Source: Leptolyngbya sp.
GTDB lineage: Bacteria; Cyanobacteriota; Cyanobacteriia; Leptolyngbyales; Leptolyngbyaceae
Direction of reading: 5' to 3'
NCBI GenBank assembly: GCA_003249025.1
Contig: QBMH01000002.1
Location: forward strand, 1-64,000
Length of the DNA: 64,000 nucleotides
The notes below the pieces were generated by a model, which was not told the origin of the DNA, searched no databases, and saw only the letters and a list, made by a program, of their open reading frames with translations. Position numbers and translations under genes: made by a program. Within the stretch, counting starts at the first letter, position 1. The number at the start of each line of letters is the position of its first letter. This document shows positions 1 through 8,500 of the stretch, piece by piece.

Positions 1-25
1 AGGTGATGGTTTGGCGGGGTGGCAT

Positions 26-1612
26 TTATTTTGAGTGAAAAAATGAGGAATGACAAAAGATGGGGGTGGGAGTAGGGCTAATAGCAAACAGAACGCCGCC
101 CGTACTGCTCGTCAGATTGGCAGGCAACCCAGAGACCCCAACATCTATCGGTTCTCCTTTTGAACGAAAGCTAGAGTCAAACCAACTCACAGGGATTGTA
201 ATCTTTTCAGGTTGTTGCAGAGCAGTTGCAATGTCTTTGAGCGAGTGAGCGAACCACCAATCTTTTTTGTCAGAAATGTCGAGGGGAATCTCTGCGCCAG
301 CATATTGCAAGGGTGGAGTGGTTCCTCTTGCCGTGAAGTACTGGTTGACGACTGCAATGGCATTCACTAGAGATCGATAGAAAGAAGTAGAGGAGTAATC
401 TCTAAAATCAATTATGGCGGTATCACCCCTGGTTTTGCTTTTAATAAAGTTTGTGAAATTAAGAGTTGCTGAGTCTAAGCTCCAGCAGGGCGATTCTCTA
501 GATGGAAGCCAAAGATAATTCATGACGTTCATGTAGCCAATAGCGCCCCTAGAAAGGCGTTCAACTGATCCAATCGCCTTAGTACCAGAGCTGTCCATTC
601 TGATAGTCGTCCAATTGTCCGCAGTATTTATTTGTCCAGGGTCACTCAGTTCAACAAACTGCTGGCGTTGAAGCACACCAGGCAAAAGAAATACGTAGTT
701 GTAGACAGGGATGCTGCTAGAGCTGGGGGCGCTCCAATTGCCTGAGCTATCCAGCAATCCATAGCTGGGATCGCTACTGGTAGGCAAAGCTGAATCTGAA
801 GTCACCAGTTGCCCATCTAGAACCGCAACTGCACGCTGCCCGAAACTAAAGTATCGAGGGTTTATATTCCAATACACCCAAAAGCCGTAGCCGAGACAGA
901 CGTTGGGCTTATCTAAAAGATTAAGCTGATAGTCCAGGTTGATCGTCGCCGTCGTGTCGATCGCGGCTCCTGCCACATCACTACTGCCACCATCCACCGA
1001 ATATTTATAGACTCTCCAGCCGCCTGAAATCTTGAGCAGAACATTGACGATCGCTTTCTTGCCGCCCAGATTATCGATTTTCAGCAACTCGATTGGGCAA
1101 GCTGAGGCACTAGCGCCCGTGAACTCGGCTACAAAAACCGGGCGCGGCTGATGTCCTCCGATCAAGACCTTGTAGGTGTCCGTCCCCGCCGCTGGGGTTG
1201 CCGCAAATCGGAGCAAAAAGACGTACTTGATATCGCCGTCAAATTTATCCTTTTTGTCCTTCCGCTTGCCAGTTCGCTCAATGTCGCGCTTTGTCCTGCC
1301 CTCTCCCTCACCGCTGCTGTCGTCGTTGCAAAATGCAGCGAACTTTTCACTGTTGCCAATCCGCAGCAAAATTGCCTCGTCTCCACCGTTGAACTTCGTC
1401 ACGGCAAACGCTTTGAGAATATTTTCGCCCTGGTAGGTGATCGGCTTGCCCTCGCTATCGCGTGGGCTGAAATCCTTACCCGTGACGAACACGTCGGAAT
1501 TTTGCCCCTGGTACTTGGTCGGGAAGATGCCCTTGCCATACAGGCTCATGCGCCTGCGATTGGCGAACAGTTTCTCTAGCCGACTCAAAATTTCTTCCGG
1601 GGTGTCCGCCAT
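26..1612 (-). CDS. Phage tail-tip/fibre-region protein of unknown function
   Basis: A 528-residue protein, the last complete late gene on the left. It overlaps the stop of the 63-aa gene upstream by one base, so it is in the same operon. The N-terminal 130 residues are charged, with a run rich in K, R, D and E around 100-125. The remainder is rich in G, S, T, aromatics and hydrophobics, typical of beta-structured tail proteins. No catalytic motif and no signal peptide was seen. Its place downstream of tape measure and baseplate genes suggests a tail-tip or host-contact component; that is inference from position only. Confidence 0.6.
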   Translation of the reverse strand: MADTPEEILSRLEKLFANRRRMSLYGKGIFPTKYQGQNSDVFVTGKDFSPRDSEGKPITYQGENILKAFAVTKFNGGDEAILLRIGNSEKFAAFCNDDSSGEGEGRTKRDIERTGKRKDKKDKFDGDIKYVFLLRFAATPAAGTDTYKVLIGGHQPRPVFVAEFTGASASACPIELLKIDNLGGKKAIVNVLLKISGGWRVYKYSVDGGSSDVAGAAIDTTATINLDYQLNLLDKPNVCLGYGFWVYWNINPRYFSFGQRAVAVLDGQLVTSDSALPTSSDPSYGLLDSSGNWSAPSSSSIPVYNYVFLLPGVLQRQQFVELSDPGQINTADNWTTIRMDSSGTKAIGSVERLSRGAIGYMNVMNYLWLPSRESPCWSLDSATLNFTNFIKSKTRGDTAIIDFRDYSSTSFYRSLVNAIAVVNQYFTARGTTPPLQYAGAEIPLDISDKKDWWFAHSLKDIATALQQPEKITIPVSWFDSSFRSKGEPIDVGVSGLPANLTSSTGGVLFAISPTPTPIFCHSSFFHSK

Positions 1613-1803
1613 CAGCTCACGTCTCGCTTTTTGCGATCGGGCTTGGGCAGCAGGTCAAACGTCACCTCTTTCGATTCCAAAACCAGTCTCACCTTGCGAC
1701 CGCCCGATCTAAAAAACACAGGCTTGGCATTCTCCGTCAGCAGCTTTGACAACTGCCGCAACAGATCCTCTTGAGTCAGTTTCTTTGGTTTTTTCTCCGC
1801 CAT
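1612..1803 (-). CDS. Small basic phage protein in tail operon
   Basis: 63 residues beginning MAEKKPKKLTQEDLLRQL. The ATG overlaps the TAA of the upstream 898-aa gene (TAATG type), which fixes the start and implies translational coupling. It is rich in lysine and leucine, with a predicted amphipathic helix at 10-25. Not recognised; presumably a small tail assembly or accessory protein. Confidence 0.6.
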   Translation of the reverse strand: MAEKKPKKLTQEDLLRQLSKLLTENAKPVFFRSGGRKVRLVLESKEVTFDLLPKPDRKKRDVS

Positions 1804-4499
1804 TAGGCATTCCCCCGTGAAGCGGTCTGTACCAGTGTGCCCGAATCGATATCGGTGGTGCGAGTGGCAGCGCTGGGTGATTTTGCCACCTTCACTTTCG
1901 CGGCGCGGGTGATTTGCAAGGGCGGCAGCTCCACCTCGTAGACGAGGCTGAGTTCCACCGGGGAGGGTTGCAAAGTGCCCGGTGCCAGAATCGTGCGCCG
2001 TTGATTCATGCCGACGATGCGCCAATAGCCATGTCCCTCTAAGGGAATGCGATCGCCCGGTCGTCCCCGAAAGGTAGAGGGCACCGTAATCGATAGGCTG
2101 CGAGTGTCGCGGTAATTGGCGATCGCGTACTCGGTTTGAATGCCGACCAATGCCTCGGCGTAAGTTCGGGCATAGTCGAAGGTGACGGTATCGCCCAGAA
2201 TCGCCGGATCAGTGACAGTGGTGGTGGAAATCTGATATTCAAACGTATCGCGATCGTCGTCCTTCAGTTCCCCCGGTTCAATCTTCTCGTACTTGGGTTG
2301 CTTGCGGGTGTGTTCGCCTGGTCGCCCTTTGCTGGCGGTTTCCGTCCGCTCCTTCGCCCCCGTGACGAACCCGCTATCCTTTTGAGTCTGGGTTTTCTCA
2401 AAGCTCCAAAATTGTTCACCCAAAACGATCAGCTTCTTTTCATATTCCTTATCTTCCCCTGTGATCAAGTCCGCGCGCGGGTCGCTGGGCTTGTTGAACG
2501 GGTGGGGCAGTCGGGCAAACCCGGTTTTGCGAACCGATTCAAAATTGCAAAATTCGGGATCTGCCCAGCCGGGGACGGGCACCTTCTGTTTAATTTGCAG
2601 ATGGGGCACGCCATTGATGTCCGTCCGTCCCGTCACTTCCCCCGACAGCCGCGCATTGTTGAGACTGCCATCGCTGTTGAATTCGGGCACCGTGACCACA
2701 TACTCCTCAGTCGGCTGCGGCTCCACATCGTCGTAGAAGGCACGGAACAGCGATCGCCCAAAAAAGGTACGCTCATGCAGTGGCAACGGGAAATAGTTGA
2801 AAGCATCCAGCAAGATCCGGTAGCCGGAAATCGTATCCGCATCCAGCCCATTCGCCACTGCTGAATACCACAGGAAGTAGGTTTGCAGGCTTTCCATAGA
2901 GCCATCACTACTGGCATCTTCCTTGCGAAAGCGAGTCAGCCGGAACCCGCCCGTAGAAATCGTATCCAGATAGCCCGTGTCCTGGTTATAGAGATAGGTC
3001 GTGGTCGTTTGTTCAATCATCCGCCAATAGTCTCTAGGGCTATTGATCGGGGTCGGTTGCCAGGTTTCCTTCCCGTCTATCAGGGTGCCATAGTACAAAT
3101 CGGTATAGCCGATATAGGCGAAGCCGTAGCGGGTCAGGGTTTCGCTGACCGTTGTGCCATCCTCCGTCACCGTGGCGGTCTGTTCACGGGTGGGTCCGCC
3201 ATTATCGAAGGCGAGACTCAGATCCTTGATCTGGACAAATTCACTAGGACAACCCAGGAAGGGAGAGCCGACGACAAACCGTTCCAGTTTGGGTGGCTTC
3301 AGTCGCCAGCGGGGGGGTGAATCTTGCAGCGATCGCCCTTGGGTGTCCTCCAAAAAAGTTGAGACCAGCGGCACCGCATTGCCCCACTCCAGCCGCGCAT
3401 TTTCATAGTCGAAGGCGCGGGGGTAAGCGTTGACCTGGATATCCAACGCCTCATCAAATAAATCTGGGAAGCCGATCGCGTGAGTGGGTACGGCATTCAG
3501 GGGCACCGCTCGGATACTGTCCGGGTAGCTATAGTCGGCGAAACAGCCATTGTGTCGCAGGTTGCCTTCAAACACTTCCGAGAGAGAAATGATGGAGTCT
3601 TGCCCCTGCTCAGTGGGAGCCTGCACGAAAGTCGGGGCAATTGAAACTGTAGTGCCTAACTTTTGCCCGATCGCACTCACCGACGTATTGCCGTAAATCG
3701 TGCGACTTCCCCCCAGCGCCCCGCCATTGCGGATGACGACCTGCTCTTCTAAAACACCCTCCCATTTGCCGCGCAGTGAAACCGACACCCCTGCTTCTAA
3801 GGTGATGTCGTCTAGATATTCTTGTGAGACGAAATCTAGATCGCCCCGCATAAAGGCAGCAAGAGCCGCTTCGATGTTGGCTGTCCCCGAAGGCGATCTC
3901 TTGACGATTTGCAACCCGCTGACTTGGAACCCTACGCCGAATAAATCCAACTGGGTCACGTTGGGCACAAGCTCTGCCATCAACGCATCGGCAGTTGCCC
4001 AATCGCACAATAGCTCAAACCTGCCGCTCGGTTGTCCTTCCCAATCCAGCGACCATTCGACTACTCCCTTGAGTTCGTAGCGGCTGAAAATGTCGGGCAG
4101 TCCGGCAACATCGGTGATCAGTTGCTCGGTCAACACCGCCTGCGGATTGAGCGTGATCAGTTGGAGCGATCGCCCTGCGGTGAAGCTAACCAGCGGTCGA
4201 ATTTCGAGCGTCTGTACCAGGGAGTGATAGACAAACTCACCGGGTTGGATATCCGACGAGTTCACCGCTGGGCGATAACTCTGGGAATCGTACAAAACAA
4301 ACTGGATGGTTTCCGTGGCGGCAACGGTGAAGCTTTGCAGCGCCATCGATGTCGAGGGGATAGCGATCGGGGTGGTGAGGTTGACCGGGGCGATCGCGTT
4401 GAGCTGGATATCCGCGCAGGGAGTGGCGGTGGTGGCGACCACCGAGAGCGCCAGGGGGTTGTCGCCGTAATCAATTAAGCCGAGTGGAAGGACAATCAT
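1803..4499 (-). CDS. Large tail baseplate/tip structural protein
   Basis: 898 residues, started by an ATGA overlap (4496-4499) with the gene upstream. The composition is mostly beta-prone (T, V, S, Y, G). A hydrophilic charged stretch rich in E, K, D and R lies near residues 720-770, before a final beta domain. Long proteins two genes downstream of a tape measure are usually baseplate hub or tail-attachment proteins; no family signature was recognised. One copy of the dispersed 17-mer lies inside the gene (3648-3664), read here as KLGTT. Confidence 0.6.
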   Translation of the reverse strand: MIVLPLGLIDYGDNPLALSVVATTATPCADIQLNAIAPVNLTTPIAIPSTSMALQSFTVAATETIQFVLYDSQSYRPAVNSSDIQPGEFVYHSLVQTLEIRPLVSFTAGRSLQLITLNPQAVLTEQLITDVAGLPDIFSRYELKGVVEWSLDWEGQPSGRFELLCDWATADALMAELVPNVTQLDLFGVGFQVSGLQIVKRSPSGTANIEAALAAFMRGDLDFVSQEYLDDITLEAGVSVSLRGKWEGVLEEQVVIRNGGALGGSRTIYGNTSVSAIGQKLGTTVSIAPTFVQAPTEQGQDSIISLSEVFEGNLRHNGCFADYSYPDSIRAVPLNAVPTHAIGFPDLFDEALDIQVNAYPRAFDYENARLEWGNAVPLVSTFLEDTQGRSLQDSPPRWRLKPPKLERFVVGSPFLGCPSEFVQIKDLSLAFDNGGPTREQTATVTEDGTTVSETLTRYGFAYIGYTDLYYGTLIDGKETWQPTPINSPRDYWRMIEQTTTTYLYNQDTGYLDTISTGGFRLTRFRKEDASSDGSMESLQTYFLWYSAVANGLDADTISGYRILLDAFNYFPLPLHERTFFGRSLFRAFYDDVEPQPTEEYVVTVPEFNSDGSLNNARLSGEVTGRTDINGVPHLQIKQKVPVPGWADPEFCNFESVRKTGFARLPHPFNKPSDPRADLITGEDKEYEKKLIVLGEQFWSFEKTQTQKDSGFVTGAKERTETASKGRPGEHTRKQPKYEKIEPGELKDDDRDTFEYQISTTTVTDPAILGDTVTFDYARTYAEALVGIQTEYAIANYRDTRSLSITVPSTFRGRPGDRIPLEGHGYWRIVGMNQRRTILAPGTLQPSPVELSLVYEVELPPLQITRAAKVKVAKSPSAATRTTDIDSGTLVQTASRGNA
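3648..3664 (+). repeat. Dispersed 17-mer, copy 1 of 7
   Basis: Exact copy of TGTAGTGCCTAACTTTT on the plus strand, inside the minus-strand 898-aa tail gene. Confidence 0.9.
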
Positions 4500-5005
4500 A
4501 CCGCCCTCGCGATTTGCTCTTGAAACCGGAAGGTGAAGCCAGCGTAGGCATAGGTCGGGTTAATGCCGATCAGACCCTTGATTAATTTTGGCTCCAGCAG
4601 AACCCCCTGACGAGGGGTCAAGGGTTCCGTACTCGCCGCAATGCCAGCCGCATAGTCTGCCCGTTCCGGTCGCACCCAATCTTTAATCAACAGCGGCGTG
4701 TAGGGGTTGCCAGCGGATAGGGAGGCAAGATGTTCAATCAGATAGTACAGCCCGGTCTTACCGTCTGGAATGGTGAACGTGTACCCGCGAATCACCCGCC
4801 TTGCACCCTGATAGTACAGCCGGGTGAAGGTGGGGGTCATGCCCACTTCCCCTAAAAAGGTATCGTTGATTTCGGCATTATCGGGCAGAATGGGTAAGCA
4901 AAAATAGCCGTCACTATCGAACCAGGTGGATGGCACCCCATAGAGCGATCGCACCTCTACGGGGGTGAATATTCCAAATCTTTTTAGCCTGCCAAAACTG
5001 GGCAC
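4496..5005 (-). CDS. Phage tail protein, baseplate-proximal
   Basis: 169 residues, between the transpeptidase-like gene and the 898-aa tail gene. Compact mixed alpha/beta protein with many aromatic and proline residues (a Tyr/Phe-rich segment at about 60-95) and no signal peptide. Size and position fit a distal-tail or hub-adapter protein of siphophages, but no motif proves it. The ATGA overlap with the next gene shows tight coupling. Confidence 0.55.
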   Translation of the reverse strand: MPSFGRLKRFGIFTPVEVRSLYGVPSTWFDSDGYFCLPILPDNAEINDTFLGEVGMTPTFTRLYYQGARRVIRGYTFTIPDGKTGLYYLIEHLASLSAGNPYTPLLIKDWVRPERADYAAGIAASTEPLTPRQGVLLEPKLIKGLIGINPTYAYAGFTFRFQEQIARAV

Positions 5006-5017
5006 TCCGTCACCTCA

Positions 5018-5533
5018 TTAATCGATTTGATTGACCGTGATCCACATCCGATCGCCCTTAGCATTGAGCGCTTGTAATAGGGGCACCACAATTTTTTTCA
5101 GGTCGCCATTATGCGATCGCACACATCCGAGAGTGGGAACCAACTGCTGTTGATCCGCCAACGGATCGGGCGCTGCCGAGCCGCCGCCATGCCAGCAAAT
5201 ACCGCCCCGGTTATAGCGGGTTTCCTGGTTTTCCTGTTCAACCAGGTCGATGCAATTTTGACCGTAGGCGCTCCAGATTTGATTCGACTCACCCGGCTGA
5301 GTCACGAACAACTCACCCGCTAGATATAAGCCCGGTGGGGTATCGCCATTTCGCACACTCCACCGAGCGCCTTCGATGCCTTTGCATAATGCCGGAATCT
5401 TCCAGAGCAGCTTCCCGGTTGCATCGTAGGCTTTTGCCTCGCCAATATATTTGCTTTCCCAGTCATTGATAATCACGTGGATATCGCCGGGTTTGAGTTT
5501 AGGTTTTAGTGTCTTTTCCATTTTTGCCTCCAT
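5018..5533 (-). CDS. L,D-transpeptidase (YkuD-like) domain protein in tail module
   Basis: 171 residues. Visible landmarks are GDTPPGLY at 63-70, a histidine in GICWHGGG (H115), and LGCVRSHN at 134-142 with C137, R139 and H141. This matches the YkuD signature (His, then S/TxGCxR) of enzymes that act on peptidoglycan cross-links through a catalytic Cys. It overlaps the tape-measure gene by 28 nt; an alternative start at M5 (5521) still overlaps. There is no signal peptide. Being in the tail operon, it may be a virion-associated wall enzyme or an endolysin; the role is inferred. Confidence 0.72.
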   Translation of the reverse strand: MEAKMEKTLKPKLKPGDIHVIINDWESKYIGEAKAYDATGKLLWKIPALCKGIEGARWSVRNGDTPPGLYLAGELFVTQPGESNQIWSAYGQNCIDLVEQENQETRYNRGGICWHGGGSAAPDPLADQQQLVPTLGCVRSHNGDLKKIVVPLLQALNAKGDRMWITVNQID

Positions 5534-8500
5534 TCCAGTGGTTTCAAAAGTCCGTCAAGAGCCTCGTACACTTCATCTCGCACACTTGCCCCGCTCTCGG
5601 ATGAGGCGCGATCGGGCAAGCCAGAAAAATGATTGTTAAAGTTAGCGGTGACGCGATCGCCCGGAACACTGCTGAGGTCATCCAGTTTTTGAACCACCTG
5701 TTTCAACAGCAGTGCCTCTGGACTCACGCCCCGGCTGCGGGTCGAAGTGGCAGCCGCAGGCATCCGATAGATCGATTCCAGACTGCCCAACAGCGCGGCG
5801 GTTTTACTCGCATCCACGACATAGGCAGCGTAGGACGGGAAGATCAATTCTTGCCCCCCTTCTCCTACCAGGTAGGGTTGACCCGCCTCAACAGCACCGC
5901 CCAATCGTCTGCCCGGTGGCTTGCCACCGGTAGGAGCGGCGGGTTCCTTCGCACTCTCCTTAATTTTTTTGATCCGATCTGCGGATTCTTCATCCAACTT
6001 GCGTTGTTCTATGTTGAATTTTTCTTTAGCCTTTAACTGCTCATCCTCGAATTCACGCTGAGTCTTTATTTCTGCGGCATTAAATTCACGTTGAGTCTTC
6101 TGCTCATCATCTTTAAATTCGCGCTCTTGCTTCTGAAGGTCATCTTTAAAGCCAATTTCGGCTTTAGCATCCGCTTCTTTTTTCTTCGCCTCTTCGATCG
6201 CTTGATCAGCTTTGAATTTAACTTCAGCCTTTTGCTCATCAGCTTTGAATTTGATAGCAGCCTTTTGTTTTGCCGCGTCGTACTCTACATCTGCTTTCCG
6301 CTCATCATCTTTGTACTTTTGCTCCTCAGCTTTTTGCGCCGTCTTAAATACCAGATCTTCGGCTTGCTGCTGTGCTTTCAGTGCCCGTTCTGCTTCCTGG
6401 TCTGCCTTCTGTTGATCCTCCTTCTGTTTCGCCTCGATCGCCGCCGCCGCTTCCTTAGCCGCTGCCAACTGTGCCGGGTCAGTTAAGTCGTTCACCCCGG
6501 CGATCGCCTGAGCGAGGGCAGCAATCTTTTCAGGGGACAAAAACTGGTTTGCCAGATTGCCTAGATTGGCTACGCCCCGCTCAATCTTGTCCGACTGTTC
6601 AAGCTGCTTAGTTTTTGCCGGATCATTTGCCGCCCCCTGCTTATCGAGCAGAGTCCCCGCCCCCTTAAATGACTTGTCCTGTGCTTTCTGCCGTTCCTGT
6701 TGTTGATCCTTAAATGCCGTCTCAGCCGCCTGCTGCTGTTTCTGAAATTCCCGATCCTTCGCTTTCTGGGATTCTTGAAACGCGGACTCCTTCGCCTTTT
6801 TCTGATTTTCGTAGGCTTCATCTTTCGCCTTTTGCGACGTTTGAAACGCCGTCTCACGCGCCTGTTTGCCCTGGTTAAAGCTGTTTTCCGCTGACTGCTT
6901 TTGCTGGTTAAAGGCAAAGTCGCGCTTCTCTTTTTCAGCAGCGAAACCGCGCTCCTGTTTTTCCTTCGAGTCTTGAAACGCCTGTTCACGCCTGGTTTTG
7001 CCATCGTCAAAGGTCTGCGATCGCTTCGTGGCAGAATCATCAAAGGTGCGTTTGTCAGAGGTTTTCTGTTTCTCAAACCCTGCCTCTGCCGCCAGTTTTG
7101 CCGCCTCGCGATTTTTTTGCAGTGCCTCGGTTTGAGCTTCCAGGGTTTTGGTTTTGTCGGCGGCTTTTTCCTTGCCGTAGATATCCGATTTCGCCTGGGC
7201 ATCGGTCGCCGATTTAGTCCCGGTCAATCCCTGCTCAATTCTGCCCAGTTGTGCCAGGTTGCGATCGAGGGCGGCACCGTAGGCTTTTTTGGCAGCGATA
7301 CCCGCTTCATCAGTGGGCTTTGTCGAGGCTAATGCCGCTTTTGCCGCTTCTAAAGATTTTCTTTGAGAATCAATATCTGCCTTCGATTGCTTGGTACTGA
7401 CTGAAAATCTTTCATAGCCACCGATCACCCCATCCACGCTGGTGATTAATTCGCCATAGGAAACTTTGGCTTCATTCAGTCCCGCTTCGGTGGCAGTGGT
7501 GAATCCAGCTTTTTCCCTGACTACTTCCAACGCCTGTTGCAATGGGTTGAGTGAATTGCGGAATTCATCCTCAGCGGTTTTGGCAGCAAGCAGCCCCTTC
7601 GTTTTATCGGTGCCACTCTCCTTCTCAATTTCCTTCAGTTTGGTTTTTAGGGCTTCCAGCGAGTCGGTGTTTTCTTTGCCAGCGCCCTTGATTGCGGCAA
7701 AAGTGTCAAATGCAGCAAACGCCGCTAGAGCGGCACCGCCGACCGCTGCAAGCAGAGGGAGAGCAGGGGCGAGAGTGGCAAAAAACGCCTGAGTTGCACC
7801 CGTGGCAACTCCGATCGCTCCGGTCGATCCTGCAAACGCAGCACCTACGCCAGCTTGAGCAGCGGCAAAAATACTCGTGACACTAACGCTTCCTGCCTTC
7901 GCCACATTATTGGCAATTATTGCCGCAGTGTTCCCAGCTTGCACCACAGTGTCTCGAACGATCGCGGCTGATGCTAGAGCCGACTGCACCACGGTTTTTA
8001 CTTGCAGAACGTTGTAGGCAGCAACAACAGCAACAGCAGCGGCAAACGCACCCGCAAGTCCAGTCACGCCAATGAGAACTGTCTGAATCGGAGCGGGAAG
8101 ATCTAAAAATCCTTTCAATAAAGCATTCGCAGCGCCGAGCAGCGGCACCAATCCAACCGAGGCAAACTCACCCACTTTTTGCAAGCCCAGGCTAGCCGAG
8201 CTTTGCAGGATGGAGAAGGAACCCGCCAGCCCCTTCGTCATCTCCTCAGAAGCCTTTTTGGAGGCTCCCTCAAAGTCTGCCATTTTGCCCGTCACCTGAG
8301 CAATCTGCTCATCAGTCTGACCGAGCAGCGTTTGGATCACCCGTCCGCCCTGTACTCCAAACAGGGCATTCAGCAACAGGTCTTTGTCTACTTCTTCTAG
8401 CCCTCCCAGACTGCCCTTAATCTTGCCCAAAATTTGCGGGAAGGGTAGCAGCTTACCCGTGGAGTCGCGCACCGATTGATCTAGGGTCTGGAAGGCATTC

